Assembly: GCF_024359525.1 (NCBI RefSeq) | Contig: NZ_JAKZEU010000003.1 | Coordinates: 374,296 to 438,295 of the forward strand | Origin: Paracoccus albicereus | GTDB taxonomy: Bacteria; Pseudomonadota; Alphaproteobacteria; Rhodobacterales; Rhodobacteraceae | Direction of reading: 5' to 3' | DNA: 64,000 nucleotides | Shown: positions 53,460 through 63,000 of the stretch, one piece after another | Layout of the letters: every line of letters starts with the position of its first letter | How positions within the stretch are numbered: the stretch's first letter is position 1 | Position numbers and translations under genes: made by a program | Notes under the pieces: model-generated | What the model saw: the letters and a program-made list of their open reading frames with translations, nothing else | Databases searched by the model: none | Told to the model about the DNA's origin: nothing

Positions 53460-54053
53460 TTACGCTTGAGCCGAGGCGACGGTTGCGTCGGTTCCGGCAG
53501 TCGCTTCGGGGGCCTTTTCCTGCGACGGCAGAATGTCGGCGACCTTCTTGCCGCGGCGCTGCGCCACCGAACGGGGCGAGGCTTCGGATTTCAGGCCATC
53601 GAGCGTGGCACGGATCATGTTGTATGGGTTCTGCGAGCCCAGCGATTTCGCAACGACGTCCTGGACGCCCAGCATCTCGAACACGGCGCGCATAGGACCA
53701 CCGGCAATGATCCCGGTCCCCGGAACCGCGGTGCGCATCACCACGCGACCCGCACCGTGGCGGCCTTCGATGTCGTGATGAAGCGTGCGGCCGTCGCGAA
53801 GCGGCACGCGGACCATGCCACGCTTGGCTTGCTCGGTCGCCTTGCGGATCGCTTCCGGCACTTCCTTTGCCTTGCCCTTGCCAAATCCGACGCGGCCACG
53901 CTGGTCGCCCACTACGACGAGTGCCGCAAAGCCGAAGCGCTTACCGCCTTTGACGGTTTTCGACACGCGGTTGATCGCGACGAGGCGATCTTGGAATTCC
54001 GGGTTTTCGTCGCGGTCGTCGCGGCGGCCCCGGCGGTTGTCACGTTCTGCCAT
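53460..54053 (-). CDS. rpsE: 30S ribosomal protein S5
   Basis: A 197-residue S5, with [20 protein letters not shown] in the S5 RNA-binding domain and [18 protein letters not shown] in the C-terminal domain. Both termini are longer than in E. coli (167 residues), including an Arg-rich N-terminus and an Ala-rich tail. It stands between rplR (116 bp gap) and rpmD. Confidence 0.97.
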   Translation of the reverse strand: MAERDNRRGRRDDRDENPEFQDRLVAINRVSKTVKGGKRFGFAALVVVGDQRGRVGFGKGKAKEVPEAIRKATEQAKRGMVRVPLRDGRTLHHDIEGRHGAGRVVMRTAVPGTGIIAGGPMRAVFEMLGVQDVVAKSLGSQNPYNMIRATLDGLKSEASPRSVAQRRGKKVADILPSQEKAPEATAGTDATVASAQA

Positions 54054-54142
54054 GCGGCATTCCTTTCACGGTGGCGCGCCTCGGCGCCGATTGGGTCAAT
54101 CCAAGTGGGCGCCACGCAAGGCGGCAGCCCCCGGATCATCGG

Positions 54143-54162
54143 GGCGGCGATCACGCCGCCCA
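54143..54162 (-). repeat. Intercistronic hairpin between rplR and rpsE
   Basis: GGGCGGC and GCCGCCC pair perfectly around GATCAC just after the rplR stop. No T-run follows on the minus strand, so it is probably a processing or stability hairpin in the 116-bp gap. Confidence 0.55.
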
Positions 54163-54169
54163 CAAGTCT

Positions 54170-54529
54170 TCAGAACTTCAGACCGCCTTCGCGGGCTGCA
54201 TCGGCCAGGGCCTTGACCTTGCCGTGGAACAGGAAGCCGCCGCGATCGAAGGTCACCTCTTCGACGCCCGCCTTCTTGGCCCGGTCGGCGATCGCACTGC
54301 CGATCTTGGCAGCGGCCTCGACGTTGTTCTTGCCCACAAGGCCCAGATCCTTCTCCAGCGTGCTGGCCGAAGCCAGGGTCACGCCGTTCAGGTCGTCGAT
54401 GACCTGAACCGAGATGTTCTTGGACGAACGGTGGACCGAAAGCCGCGGACGGCCGTTGGCCTGAGCCCGCAGCTTGTTGCGCACGCGCAGGCGGCGCTTT
54501 GCGAACAGCTGTTGTTTTTTCAATGCCAT
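54170..54529 (-). CDS. rplR: 50S ribosomal protein L18
   Basis: A 119-residue L18, with [20 protein letters not shown] in the basic N-terminus, [13 protein letters not shown] and the end [20 protein letters not shown]. It binds 5S rRNA together with L5. It stands 13 bp after rplF in the canonical order. Confidence 0.97.
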   Translation of the reverse strand: MALKKQQLFAKRRLRVRNKLRAQANGRPRLSVHRSSKNISVQVIDDLNGVTLASASTLEKDLGLVGKNNVEAAAKIGSAIADRAKKAGVEEVTFDRGGFLFHGKVKALADAAREGGLKF

Positions 54530-54541
54530 TTCATGCGCCCC

Positions 54542-55075
54542 TTACTTCTTCTTGCCTTCCTTGCGGAAGACATACTCACCTTTGTAGCGGATACCTTTGC
54601 CCTTGTAGGGCTCAGGTGCACGCCACTCGCGGATGTTCGCCGCAACCTGGCCGACCAACTGCTGGTCGATACCTTCGACGACGATCTCGGTCTGCTTGGG
54701 AGCCGTGATCGTCACGCCCTCGGGCGCTTCGAAGTTGACGTCGTGGCTGTAGCCCAGGGACAGCTTCAGAGTCTTGCCCTGCATCTGCGCGCGGTAACCC
54801 ACGCCCTGGATTTCCAGCTCTTTCTTGAAGCCTTCCGACACACCCTGCGCAAGGTTCGCGACCATCGAGCGGGTCATGCCCCACTGCTGGCGCGCACGCT
54901 TGGACAGGCCGCGCGGCTTCACCGACACCGAACCTTCATCCAGCGACAGATCGATATCGTCCGTCGCGGTGAAGCTGCGGGTGCCCTTCGGACCTTTGAC
55001 CTCGATGGTCTGGCCCTTGATTTCAGCGGTCACGCCCTTGGGCAGTTCGACCGGCCGTTTACCAATCCGAGACAT
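54542..55075 (-). CDS. rplF: 50S ribosomal protein L6
   Basis: A 177-residue L6 with [18 protein letters not shown] at the start and the family signature [20 protein letters not shown] at the C-terminus. It lies between rpsH and rplR with 12-13 bp gaps, as in other spc operons. Confidence 0.98.
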   Translation of the reverse strand: MSRIGKRPVELPKGVTAEIKGQTIEVKGPKGTRSFTATDDIDLSLDEGSVSVKPRGLSKRARQQWGMTRSMVANLAQGVSEGFKKELEIQGVGYRAQMQGKTLKLSLGYSHDVNFEAPEGVTITAPKQTEIVVEGIDQQLVGQVAANIREWRAPEPYKGKGIRYKGEYVFRKEGKKK

Positions 55076-55087
55076 CTGCTGCCCTCC

Positions 55088-55486
55088 TTAGAATACGGTG
55101 CAGAGGACTTCGCCGCCGACATTGGCGCTGCGAGCCGCTGCATCCGACATCACGCCCTTGGGCGTGGACACGATCGAGACGCCCAGACCCTGACGGACCT
55201 GCGGGATTTCCTTCGCGCCGGTATAGACGCGACGGCCAGGCTTCGACACGCGCGACAATTCGCGAATGACCGGGGTACCCTCGTAGTATTTCAGGCCGAT
55301 TTCCAGCTCTTCGTGGCCGGTCTCGGTCGTCACTTTCTCGTAGCCGCGGATGTAGCCTTCGGACTGAAGGACATCCAAAACCCAGCCACGCAGCTTGCTG
55401 GAGGGCGTGCGGACGGTCGATTTGCCGCGCATCTGTGCATTGCGGATGCGGGTCAGCATATCGCCGAGAGGATCGTTCATGTTCAT
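55088..55486 (-). CDS. rpsH: 30S ribosomal protein S8
   Basis: A 132-residue S8 with [18 protein letters not shown], and [20 protein letters not shown] near the end. Two starts are possible, ATG at 55486 (GGGGG five bases upstream) and ATG at 55480, which gives the family-typical MNDPLGDM. S8 is the translational repressor of the spc operon in E. coli; whether it binds here is unknown. Confidence 0.97.
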   Translation of the reverse strand: MNMNDPLGDMLTRIRNAQMRGKSTVRTPSSKLRGWVLDVLQSEGYIRGYEKVTTETGHEELEIGLKYYEGTPVIRELSRVSKPGRRVYTGAKEIPQVRQGLGVSIVSTPKGVMSDAAARSANVGGEVLCTVF

Positions 55487-55496
55487 TGTCGCCCCC

Positions 55497-55802
55497 TTAC
55501 CAGCTCGATTTCACCAGACCCGGGATCTGGCCCTGCGAGCCAAGCTCGCGCAGCATGATCCGGGACAGCTTCAGTTTGCGGTAATACGCGTGCGGACGGC
55601 CGGTCAGTTGGCACCGGTTGTGCAGACGCGTCGCCGAAGAGTTGCGCGGCAGCTCGGCCAGCTTGAGGCTTGCCTTGAACCGTTCTTCCATCGGCTTGGA
55701 CTGGTCGTTGATGACCTCTTTCAGGGCCGCGCGCTTGTCGGCGTATTGCTTGACCATGCGCTCGCGCTTCTTCTCGCGCTCGACCATCGATTTCTTAGCC
55801 AT
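55497..55802 (-). CDS. rpsN: 30S ribosomal protein S14
   Basis: A 101-residue S14 of the zinc-free (C-minus) type, with [20 protein letters not shown] at the start and [19 protein letters not shown] in the C-terminal part; the CxxC pairs of the zinc form are absent. It starts 18 bp after rplE. Confidence 0.97.
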   Translation of the reverse strand: MAKKSMVEREKKRERMVKQYADKRAALKEVINDQSKPMEERFKASLKLAELPRNSSATRLHNRCQLTGRPHAYYRKLKLSRIMLRELGSQGQIPGLVKSSW

Positions 55803-55820
55803 ATCGTGTTCCCTCCGCGA

Positions 55821-56381
55821 TCAGCTGGTGAACGGCATGTTGAAAGCCTTCAACAGCGCCTTCGCTTCCGCGTCGGTCTTCGCGGTGGTGCAGATGATGA
55901 TGTCCATCCCCAGAACTTCGTCGACCTTGTCGAAGTTGATCTCCGGGAACACGATGTGTTCTTTCAGGCCCATGGCATAGTTGCCGCGGCCGTCGAACGC
56001 CGTGCCCTTCACGCCGCGGAAGTCGCGGACGCGCGGCAGCGCGATGTTGATCAGGCGATCGAGGAATTCGTACATCCGGTCGCCGCGCAGCGTGACCTTG
56101 GCACCAAGCGGCATTTCCTCGCGGACGCGGAAGCCCGCGATCGAGTTCTTCGCCTTGGTGATCACGGCCTTCTGGCCGGCGATCAGCGACAGCTCCTCGG
56201 CGCCCTGCTTGACCTTCTTGGTGTCCTTGACCGCTTCGCCGATACCCATGTTCAGGACGATCTTGTCCAGACGGGGGATCTGCATGTCGTTGCTGTAGGA
56301 AAACTCTTCCTTCAGCGCCGCCTTGATCTGGTCACGGTACTGCGACTTCAGGCGCGGCGTGTATTTGGCTTGGTCCAGCAT
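55821..56381 (-). CDS. rplE: 50S ribosomal protein L5
   Basis: A 186-residue L5, with [20 protein letters not shown] and the later [20 protein letters not shown]. It binds 5S rRNA. Its ATG at 56381 shares its last base with the rplX stop region, so translation is coupled. Confidence 0.98.
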   Translation of the reverse strand: MLDQAKYTPRLKSQYRDQIKAALKEEFSYSNDMQIPRLDKIVLNMGIGEAVKDTKKVKQGAEELSLIAGQKAVITKAKNSIAGFRVREEMPLGAKVTLRGDRMYEFLDRLINIALPRVRDFRGVKGTAFDGRGNYAMGLKEHIVFPEINFDKVDEVLGMDIIICTTAKTDAEAKALLKAFNMPFTS

Positions 56382-56689
56382 CAGATCACGTCTCCCGTCG
56401 TCTTGGCGAAACGCACCTTCTTGCCGTCTTCCGTGCGGAAGCCGACGCGGGTTGCCTTGCCGTTTGCATCCATCAGCGCGAGGTTCGACAGGTCGATCGG
56501 CATCGGCTTGGCGATGCGGCCGCCCTGGGACGCCTGGCTCTGGCGGGTGTGACGGATCGCGATGTTCACGCCGTCGACGATGGCCTTGTTGTCCTTGGGC
56601 ATGACAGCGGTGATTTCGCCTTCCTTGCCCTTGTCCTTGCCGGCCAGCACGACGACCTTGTCGCCCTTCTTAAGCTTGGCAGCCATCAC
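56381..56689 (-). CDS. rplX: 50S ribosomal protein L24
   Basis: A 102-residue L24 ([20 protein letters not shown], the KOW motif, at the start). The sequence begins ATGATG, so the start is 56689 or 56686, both with GGAGGT upstream; the first overlaps the rplN stop by four bases. It initiates 50S assembly. Confidence 0.96.
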   Translation of the reverse strand: MMAAKLKKGDKVVVLAGKDKGKEGEITAVMPKDNKAIVDGVNIAIRHTRQSQASQGGRIAKPMPIDLSNLALMDANGKATRVGFRTEDGKKVRFAKTTGDVI

Positions 56690-57054
56690 AGCACCTCCGG
56701 GGCGAGCGAGATGATCTTCATGAAGTTCTTCGCACGCAACTCGCGCACGACCGGCCCGAAGATACGGGTGCCGACCGGCTCGCCCTGGTTGTTCAGGATG
56801 ACGGCAGCGTTGCGGTCAAAACGGATCGAGGTCCCGTCTTCGCGCGTGACTTCCTTGGCGGTACGGACGACGACGGCCTTGCGCACGTCGCCTTTCTTGA
56901 CCCGGCCCCGCGGGATGGCTTCCTTGACGGATACCACGATGATGTCGCCGACCGACGCGTAGCGCCGGTGCGAACCACCCAGGACCTTGATGCACTGAAC
57001 TTTCCGGGCACCGGAATTGTCAGCGACATCCAGATTGGTCTGCATCTGGATCAT
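56686..57054 (-). CDS. rplN: 50S ribosomal protein L14
   Basis: A 122-residue L14, with [20 protein letters not shown] and the signature [20 protein letters not shown]. Full-length and conserved. A 78-bp gap containing a GC hairpin separates it from rpsQ. Confidence 0.98.
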   Translation of the reverse strand: MIQMQTNLDVADNSGARKVQCIKVLGGSHRRYASVGDIIVVSVKEAIPRGRVKKGDVRKAVVVRTAKEVTREDGTSIRFDRNAAVILNNQGEPVGTRIFGPVVRELRAKNFMKIISLAPEVL

Positions 57055-57132
57055 GTGCTCTTCTCCGACCTTTGGGGACCGGCGCGGCTTGCTTTAGCGT
57101 CCGGCCCCAGGGTTTCGTGGAACTGGTCGTCC

Positions 57133-57384
57133 TCAGGCCTGCGCTTCGGCAGCTTCCGTGGTCAGGACGGTCCAGCGTTTGGTCTTCGAAATCGGGGCGC
57201 ATTCGGTAATGCGAACGGTGTCACCGACCTTGAATTGGTTGTCCGCGTCGTGGGCCCGGTATTTCTTGGACGAACGGACGGTCTTGTGCAGCAGCGGGTG
57301 CTTGAAGCGGCGCTCGACCAGAACCGTGACGGTCTGCTCGTTCTTGTCGCTGACGACCGTGCCTTGCAGGATGCGTTTGGGCAT
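57133..57384 (-). CDS. rpsQ: 30S ribosomal protein S17
   Basis: An 83-residue S17, with [20 protein letters not shown] and [19 protein letters not shown]. It lies 12 bp after rpmC and before rplN in the usual order. Confidence 0.97.
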   Translation of the reverse strand: MPKRILQGTVVSDKNEQTVTVLVERRFKHPLLHKTVRSSKKYRAHDADNQFKVGDTVRITECAPISKTKRWTVLTTEAAEAQA

Positions 57385-57396
57385 GGATCAGTCCTC

Positions 57397-57603
57397 TCAG
57401 TTCGACGCCGCGGCATCGGCCGCTTTCTGGTTCAGGATCGTCTTCACGCGCGCGACGTCGCGGCGAACCGCGCGCATCCGAGCCGAGGATTCGATCTGGC
57501 CAGTGGCCTGCTGGAAGCGCAGGTTGAACGCTTCCTTCTTCAGCGCGATCAGCTGATCCTTCAGCTGGTCGGGCGTCTTGTCTTTCAGTTCAGCGGCTTT
57601 CAT
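57397..57603 (-). CDS. rpmC: 50S ribosomal protein L29
   Basis: A 68-residue L29, with [20 protein letters not shown] and the signature [19 protein letters not shown]. The true start is ATG at 57603; a longer frame to 57747 is spurious, as it would cross the promoter and most of the terminator. Normally it follows rplP within a few bases; here about 200 bp with a terminator and a promoter intervene. Confidence 0.96.
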   Translation of the reverse strand: MKAAELKDKTPDQLKDQLIALKKEAFNLRFQQATGQIESSARMRAVRRDVARVKTILNQKAADAAASN

Positions 57604-57685
57604 GCCCGCTCCTTTCAACATCACCGGAGAGCCCCGCTTGCAACGGGCCACCCTGATTCCGGTGGAGTTTCGTGATGAAGGCCGT

Positions 57686-57714
57686 CCCATACAGGCCAAC
57701 CCCGGTCTTGACAA
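57686..57714 (-). promoter_or_regulatory. Candidate promoter before rpmC
   Basis: On the minus strand TTGTCA (57714-57709) and TATGGG (57691-57686) are 17 bases apart, downstream of the rplP terminator, leaving a ~77-base leader to rpmC. Confidence 0.55.
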
Positions 57715-57736
57715 GCCTTTTGCCGGCATTCGCCGC

Positions 57737-57770
57737 GAAAAAGGCAACCCCGCCGACGCTTCGGCGGGGT
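57737..57770 (-). terminator. Strong terminator after rplP
   Basis: On the minus strand ACCCCGCCGA and TCGGCGGGGT pair perfectly over 10 bp around AGCG, followed by TGCCTTTTTC. It stands 35 bp after the rplP stop, inside the S10 operon. Confidence 0.88.
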
Positions 57771-57804
57771 CTGTCGTGTCAGCGGCGCGTGGTAGCGCCG
57801 AAGC

Positions 57805-58218
57805 TTACCAGTCGGCGCGCTCGACGATGCGCGTCTTGATCGGCAGCTTCATCGCGCCAAGGCGCAGCGCCTCTTTCGCGATGTCGGTGTTCACGCCGTC
57901 GATCTCGAACATGATCCGGCCGGGATGGACGCGGGCGGCCCAGAAATCGACCGAGCCCTTGCCTTTACCCATCCGAACTTCCGTCGGCTTCGAGGAAACC
58001 GGCACGTCCGGGAAGATCCGGATCCAGACCCGGCCCTGACGCTTCATGTGACGGGTGATCGCACGGCGGGCCGCTTCGATCTGGCGCGCGGTGACACGCT
58101 CCGGCTCGGTAGCCTTCAGCGCGAACGAGCCGAAGTTGATGTCAAAGCCGCCCTTGGCTTCGCCATGGATCCGGCCCTTGTGCTGTTTGCGGAACTTCGT
58201 CCGTTTCGGTTGCAGCAT
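57805..58218 (-). CDS. rplP: 50S ribosomal protein L16
   Basis: A 137-residue L16, with [19 protein letters not shown] and the signature [20 protein letters not shown], close to the active site. It follows rpsC by 12 bp. It is followed by a strong terminator instead of rpmC. Confidence 0.98.
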   Translation of the reverse strand: MLQPKRTKFRKQHKGRIHGEAKGGFDINFGSFALKATEPERVTARQIEAARRAITRHMKRQGRVWIRIFPDVPVSSKPTEVRMGKGKGSVDFWAARVHPGRIMFEIDGVNTDIAKEALRLGAMKLPIKTRIVERADW

Positions 58219-58230
58219 TGTGTCTACTCC

Positions 58231-58941
58231 TTACCGGGCGTCGCGGCGCGGACCGCGGGGCGCCGGACCGTCCTGAGCCTCTGCGGCCTTACGGTCGCGA
58301 GCCTGGGGGTCGTGCTCCATGATCTCGCCTTTGAAGATCCAGACCTTCACCCCGATGATCCCGTACGGGGTCGTGGCTTCGGACAGCGCATAGTCGATGT
58401 CGGCACGCAGCGTGTGCAGCGGCACGCGACCTTCACGGTACCATTCGGTCCGTGCGATCTCGGCGCCACCGAGACGGCCGGCAACGTTGACGCGGATGCC
58501 CAAGGCACCCATGCGCATGGCGTTCTGGACCGAGCGCTTCATCGCGCGGCGGAAGCTGACGCGACGCTCAAGCTGCTGGGCGATCGACTCCGCCACCAGC
58601 TGCGCGTCGAGTTCGGGCTTGCGAACCTCGACGATGTTCAGGTGCAGCTCGCTGTCGGTGAAGTTCGCCAGCTTCTTGCGCAGCACTTCGATGTCGGCGC
58701 CCTTCTTGCCGATGATGACACCGGGACGCGCGGCATGGATCGTGACGCGGCACTTCTTGTGCGGACGCTCGATGATGACGCGGCTGATGCCAGCCTGTTT
58801 TGCTTCCGACTTGATGAAGTCGCGGATCTTCAGATCCTCCAGCAGCAGGTTGCCGTATTCCTTGTCATCGGCATACCAGCGGCTGTCCCAGGTGCGGTTG
58901 ACCTGCAGGCGCATTCCGATCGGGTTGACTTTCTGACCCAT
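58231..58941 (-). CDS. rpsC: 30S ribosomal protein S3
   Basis: A 236-residue S3, with [20 protein letters not shown], the KH domain [20 protein letters not shown] and the C-terminal [21 protein letters not shown] short charged tail follows. It overlaps rplV by one base. Confidence 0.98.
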   Translation of the reverse strand: MGQKVNPIGMRLQVNRTWDSRWYADDKEYGNLLLEDLKIRDFIKSEAKQAGISRVIIERPHKKCRVTIHAARPGVIIGKKGADIEVLRKKLANFTDSELHLNIVEVRKPELDAQLVAESIAQQLERRVSFRRAMKRSVQNAMRMGALGIRVNVAGRLGGAEIARTEWYREGRVPLHTLRADIDYALSEATTPYGIIGVKVWIFKGEIMEHDPQARDRKAAEAQDGPAPRGPRRDAR

Positions 58942-59321
58942 TACGCACGCTCCTCAACTTGACGCACCTTGATGGTGATTTCCGAAAACGGCTTCATGAT
59001 CTTGCCATAACGGCCACGCGCCCGCGGACGGCCGCGCTTCATCACCAGGTTCTTGCCGACCCAGGCTTCGGCGACGACAAGGCTGTCGACGTCCAGGCCG
59101 TGGTTGTTCTCGGCATTGGCGATGGCCGACTGAAGGCATTTTTTCACGTCGCCAGCGATGCGCTTGTGCGAGAAGGTCAGATCGGCCAGCGCCTTTTCGA
59201 CCTTCTTGCCGCGGATCAGGGCCGCGACCAGGTTCAGCTTCTGGGGCGAGGTGCGAAGCATCTTGGTCTTCGCCATCGCCTCGTTCTCCGCCACGCGGCG
59301 CGGATTGGTTTCCTTACCCAT
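58941..59321 (-). CDS. rplV: 50S ribosomal protein L22
   Basis: A 126-residue L22, with [20 protein letters not shown] and the exit-tunnel hairpin region [20 protein letters not shown]. The first ~15 residues are slightly longer than in E. coli. It starts 6 bp after rpsS. Confidence 0.97.
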   Translation of the reverse strand: MGKETNPRRVAENEAMAKTKMLRTSPQKLNLVAALIRGKKVEKALADLTFSHKRIAGDVKKCLQSAIANAENNHGLDVDSLVVAEAWVGKNLVMKRGRPRARGRYGKIMKPFSEITIKVRQVEERA

Positions 59322-59326
59322 GACGA

Positions 59327-59605
59327 TTACTTCCTTTTCGCTTTCTTGTCCGCCGCGTGACCGTAATAGGTCCGCGTGGGCGCGTATTCACCGAACTTCT
59401 GGCCGATCATCTCTTCCGAGACGTTGACCGGAATGTGCTTCTGACCGTTGTAGACGCCGAAGGTCAGGCCCACGAATTGCGGCAGGATGGTCGAGCGGCG
59501 CGACCAGATCTTGATGACGTCCGAGCGACCGGAATCGCGCGCCTTCTCGGCCTTCTTGAGGACGTAGGCGTCGACGAACGGCCCTTTCCAAACAGAACGT
59601 GCCAT
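59327..59605 (-). CDS. rpsS: 30S ribosomal protein S19
   Basis: A 92-residue S19, with [20 protein letters not shown] and the signature [20 protein letters not shown]. It lies 3 bp after rplB. Confidence 0.98.
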   Translation of the reverse strand: MARSVWKGPFVDAYVLKKAEKARDSGRSDVIKIWSRRSTILPQFVGLTFGVYNGQKHIPVNVSEEMIGQKFGEYAPTRTYYGHAADKKAKRK

Positions 59606-59608
59606 GGA

Positions 59609-60445
59609 TTAACGCCCCTTCTTCGCGCTGCGCGAACGCAGGATGTACTTGTCGGTCGACTTGTTGGACCGCGTCTTCTTGCCCTTGGTGTCCTTACCCC
59701 AGGGCGTGACCGGCGTACGGCCACCCGAGGTGCGGCCCTCACCACCACCATGCGGGTGGTCGATCGGGTTCATCGCGACACCGCGAACCGACGGACGGAT
59801 GCCCTTGTGGCGGTTCCGGCCGGCTTTGCCGAGGTTCTGGTTCGAATGGTCGGCATTCGATACCGCACCGATGGTCGCCATGCATTCCTGGCGAACCATG
59901 CGAAGCTCGCCCGACGACAGACGAATCTGCGCATAGCCACCGTCGCGACCGACGAACTGGGCATAAGTGCCTGCGGAACGCGCGATCTGACCGCCCTTGC
60001 CGGGCTTCAGTTCGACGTTGTGGACGATCGTGCCGATCGGCATGCCCGAAAACGGCATCGCGTTACCCGGCTTCACGTCGACCTTCTCGCCCGCGATGAC
60101 GCGGTCGGTCACGGCCAGACGCTGCGGCGCCAGGATATAGGCCTGCTCGCCGTCTTCGTACTGGATCAGCGCGATGAAGGCGGTGCGGTTGGGATCGTAT
60201 TCGATCCGGACCACGATGCCCGACACGTCGAACTTGTTGCGCTTGAAATCGACGATGCGATACAGGCGTTTCGCCCCGCCGCCTTTGCGGCGCATGGTGA
60301 TCCGTCCGGTGTTGTTCCGTCCGCCCTTTTTGGTCAGACCCTCGGTGAGGGACTTGACCGGACGACCTTTCCAAAGCTCCGAACGGTCGATCAGAACCAG
60401 CCCGCGCTGGCCAGGCGTCGTCGGTTTGTACGACTTCAATGCCAT
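59609..60445 (-). CDS. rplB: 50S ribosomal protein L2
   Basis: A 278-residue L2, with [20 protein letters not shown] and the catalytic-site histidine region [19 protein letters not shown] at 60445 was chosen; a longer frame to 60505 is spurious. A 104-bp gap to rplW holds a small hairpin and a weak TTGACT-N17-TGAAAG that could be an internal promoter. Confidence 0.98.
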   Translation of the reverse strand: MALKSYKPTTPGQRGLVLIDRSELWKGRPVKSLTEGLTKKGGRNNTGRITMRRKGGGAKRLYRIVDFKRNKFDVSGIVVRIEYDPNRTAFIALIQYEDGEQAYILAPQRLAVTDRVIAGEKVDVKPGNAMPFSGMPIGTIVHNVELKPGKGGQIARSAGTYAQFVGRDGGYAQIRLSSGELRMVRQECMATIGAVSNADHSNQNLGKAGRNRHKGIRPSVRGVAMNPIDHPHGGGEGRTSGGRTPVTPWGKDTKGKKTRSNKSTDKYILRSRSAKKGR

Positions 60446-60549
60446 CTTTCTGTCTTCCGTTGCTTTGGCCCCTGCCCTTTCAGGCGCGGGGTCCGTTTCA
60501 GTCAAAGTTCAAGCGGCCCCCGCGAAACGGAGGCCGCGATCGGTGACGA

Positions 60550-60846
60550 TCAAAGTCCGGTGGACACGTCGATCGTGTTGCCTTCCTCAAGCGTGACATA
60601 GGCTTTCTTCACATCGCTGCGACGGCCCATGATGCCCCGGAAACGCTTGGTCTTGCCCTTGGTGATGGTCGTGTTGACGGCCTTCACCTTGACACCGAAC
60701 AGCGCCTCGACGGCGCTCTTGATCTCGGGCTTGCTCGCGGTTTTCGACACCTCGAACACGACCCCGTTGTTGTCCGAGGTCAGCGTCGCCTTTTCGGTGA
60801 TGATCGGCTTGACGATCACGTCGTAATGTTCAGCTTTCGCGCTCAT
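60550..60846 (-). CDS. rplW: 50S ribosomal protein L23
   Basis: A 98-residue L23 with [20 protein letters not shown] and the [13 protein letters not shown] end. It sits at the tunnel exit and binds trigger factor and SRP. One base separates it from the rplD stop. Confidence 0.97.
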   Translation of the reverse strand: MSAKAEHYDVIVKPIITEKATLTSDNNGVVFEVSKTASKPEIKSAVEALFGVKVKAVNTTITKGKTKRFRGIMGRRSDVKKAYVTLEEGNTIDVSTGL

Positions 60847-60847
60847 C

Positions 60848-61477
60848 TCACTCTCCCTTGCCCAGACGGGCTTCCAGGGCCTCGACGCCCGCGCGCGTGA
60901 TCACCAGCGTGTCGCGCTTGAGGATGTCGTAGACGTTCGCGCCCATCGAGGGCAGCACGTCCACGCCCTCGAGGTTGCGGGCGGCACGGGCGAAGTTCTC
61001 GTCGATCTCGGCACCGTCGATCACCAGCACGCGCTTCCAGCCCTTGTCCTTGACCGTCTTGGCGACGGCAGAGGTCTTGGCATCGGCGATGGCGAGGTTT
61101 TCGACCACAATCAGTTCACCCGCGTTGGCTTTCGCCGACAACGCATGCTTCAGACCCAGGGCGCGAACCTTCTTGGGCAGGTCGAACGCATGGCTGCGCG
61201 AAACCGGGCCCTTGTAGATGCCGCCCTTCCGGAAGATCGGCGCCTTGCGGGAACCGTGGCGTGCGCCGCCGGTACCCTTCTGGCGATAGATCTTCTTGGT
61301 CGAGTAGCTGACGTCGGAACGGCCCAGCGTCGAGTGGGTGCCGGCCTGCGCCTTGGCGCGCTGCCAGCGCACCACGCGATGCAGGATGTCCGCACGCGGT
61401 TCCAGACCGAAGATCGCGTCATCCAGCTCGATCGACCCGGCATCGCCGGAGTCCAGCTTGATCACATCGAGTTTCAT
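60848..61477 (-). CDS. rplD: 50S ribosomal protein L4
   Basis: A 209-residue L4, with [20 protein letters not shown] and [19 protein letters not shown] in the tunnel loop. In E. coli L4 represses its own operon; a target is not visible here. It overlaps rplC by four bases (ATGA). Confidence 0.97.
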   Translation of the reverse strand: MKLDVIKLDSGDAGSIELDDAIFGLEPRADILHRVVRWQRAKAQAGTHSTLGRSDVSYSTKKIYRQKGTGGARHGSRKAPIFRKGGIYKGPVSRSHAFDLPKKVRALGLKHALSAKANAGELIVVENLAIADAKTSAVAKTVKDKGWKRVLVIDGAEIDENFARAARNLEGVDVLPSMGANVYDILKRDTLVITRAGVEALEARLGKGE

Positions 61478-62382
61478 TTCTCTTCTCCTTCGGCGGAATC
61501 GTCGGCCTTGGGCGCATCGTCGGCGGGCGCGGCATCGGCGTTCGGATCGGCGGCTTCCTTGTCAGCCTCGATCGACGCTTCGGCCTCGGCCAGCGCTGCG
61601 GCCTCTTGTTCGGCGGCCAGACGGGCGGCCTCCTCGCGGGCGGCTTCTTCCTCTGCGGCGGCGGCGGCGGCGGCTTCCTCGGCGGCGCGGTGCGCCTCCT
61701 TCTGCTTGGCGCGGGTCGCAGCGGGGGTGATCACGTTCTCGGGCAGCGCCTTCTTGACGGCGTCCTTAATCGTGACCCAGCCACCTTTCGAGCCGGGAAC
61801 CGAACCCTTGACCATGATCAGGCCACGGTCGCTGTCAGTGCGGACGACCTGCAGGTTCTGGGTCGTGACGCGCACGGCACCCAGGTGACCGGCCATCTTC
61901 TTGCCTTTGAACACCTTGCCGGGGTCCTGACACTGACCGGTCGAACCATGCGAGCGGTGGCTGATCGACACACCGTGGCTGGCCCGCAGACCACCGAAGT
62001 TGTGGCGCTTCATCGCACCCGCGAAGCCCTTACCGATCGAGGTACCCGCGATATCCACGAATTGACCGGCGAAGTAGTGGTCGGCGATGATCTCCTCGCC
62101 CACCTCGATCATGTTGTCCTCGCTGACGCGGAACTCGGCGATCTTGCGCTTCGGCGCGACATTGGCCTTGGCGAAGTGGCCGCGCATCGGCCCGGACACG
62201 CGCTTGGCCTTGGCCTCGCCCGCGCCCAACTGCAGCGCGACGTAGCCGTCACGCTCGGTGGTGCGCTGCGCGACGACCTGAAGGTTGTCGAGCTGCAGCA
62301 CGGTAACCGGAACCTGACGACCGTCCTCGAGGAACAGGCGCGTCATGCCGATCTTCTTGGCGATAACTCCAGTACGCAACAT
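61474..62382 (-). CDS. rplC: 50S ribosomal protein L3 with a long acidic C-terminal tail
   Basis: A 302-residue L3. The first ~218 residues are a normal L3 ([20 protein letters not shown], then [20 protein letters not shown]). The last 84 residues are an added low-complexity tail: an Ala/Glu/Arg helix-forming stretch, then an Asp/Glu/Ala/Pro-rich acidic end. E. coli L3 has 209 residues. ATG at 62382 was chosen; the frame to 62412 is unlikely. The tail would project from the 50S surface; its role is unknown. Confidence 0.97.
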   Translation of the reverse strand: MLRTGVIAKKIGMTRLFLEDGRQVPVTVLQLDNLQVVAQRTTERDGYVALQLGAGEAKAKRVSGPMRGHFAKANVAPKRKIAEFRVSEDNMIEVGEEIIADHYFAGQFVDIAGTSIGKGFAGAMKRHNFGGLRASHGVSISHRSHGSTGQCQDPGKVFKGKKMAGHLGAVRVTTQNLQVVRTDSDRGLIMVKGSVPGSKGGWVTIKDAVKKALPENVITPAATRAKQKEAHRAAEEAAAAAAAEEEAAREEAARLAAEQEAAALAEAEASIEADKEAADPNADAAPADDAPKADDSAEGEEK

Positions 62383-62392
62383 GGCTGCCCCC

Positions 62393-62701
62393 TCAGACCT
62401 TGATCTCGACATCCACGCCAGCGGCGAGGTCGAGCTTCATGAGGGCGTCCACGGTCTGCGGGGTCGGATCGACGATGTCCAGCAGACGCTTGTGCGTGCG
62501 GATTTCCCACTGGTCGCGCGACTTCTTGTCGATGTGCGGACCACGCAGGACGGTGAATTTCTCGATCTTGTTCGGCAGCGGGATCGGTCCGCGGACCTGT
62601 GCGCCGGTGCGCTTGGCGGTGTTGACGATTTCCTGGGTGCTGGCGTCCAGCACGCGGTAATCGAACGCCTTCAGCCGAATCCGGATGTTCTGACTCTGCA
62701 T
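62393..62701 (-). CDS. rpsJ: 30S ribosomal protein S10
   Basis: A 102-residue S10, with [20 protein letters not shown] and [20 protein letters not shown]. It is the first gene of the S10 operon. In other bacteria tuf directly precedes it; here a VPLPA-CTERM gene intervenes. Its ribosome site lies in a small hairpin. Confidence 0.98.
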   Translation of the reverse strand: MQSQNIRIRLKAFDYRVLDASTQEIVNTAKRTGAQVRGPIPLPNKIEKFTVLRGPHIDKKSRDQWEIRTHKRLLDIVDPTPQTVDALMKLDLAAGVDVEIKV

Positions 62702-62708
62702 TCGTCAT

Positions 62709-62725
62709 CCCTCGATCATTGAGGG
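62709..62725 (-). promoter_or_regulatory. Hairpin over the rpsJ ribosome-binding site
   Basis: On the minus strand CCCTC and GAGGG pair around a 7-base loop; the GAGGGA ribosome site of rpsJ is in the 3' arm. It could hide the site and allow translational control of the S10 operon. Confidence 0.45.
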
Positions 62726-62784
62726 TTTCAGTCGAGAGGCTGACCACGCACCACGCGAAGCCAGCGTCGGACCCTTATCGCAAA

Positions 62785-62815
62785 AACTGCAAGGCCGCCC
62801 CCATAGCGGGCGGCC
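62785..62815 (-). terminator. Terminator between the VPLPA-CTERM gene and rpsJ
   Basis: GGCCGCCC and GGGCGGCC pair perfectly around seven bases; on the minus strand TTGCAGTTTTTG follows. It separates the S10 operon from the upstream gene. No clear rpsJ promoter was found in the ~85 bp that remain. Confidence 0.75.
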
Positions 62816-63000
62816 CTGTCAGGCGCAAGCGATTCTTGGCGGATCGGTTGCGATGGGCGGCTTATCGCGAGTGCGCAGGGCGCTGTCAAGGAACAACGCC
62901 CCCTTTTCGGTTCGGAACCGGTCTGGATGGATATTGCAACTGGCCGCGCGATCAGCGGATCGCGCGACCAATGATCCCGCACTTCCGAGAGGTGTCTGGC

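Noticed and set aside
60446..60549. Possible internal promoter between rplB and rplW
   Set aside because: TTGACT-N17-TGAAAG is only a partial match and there is no terminator before it; not listed as a feature.
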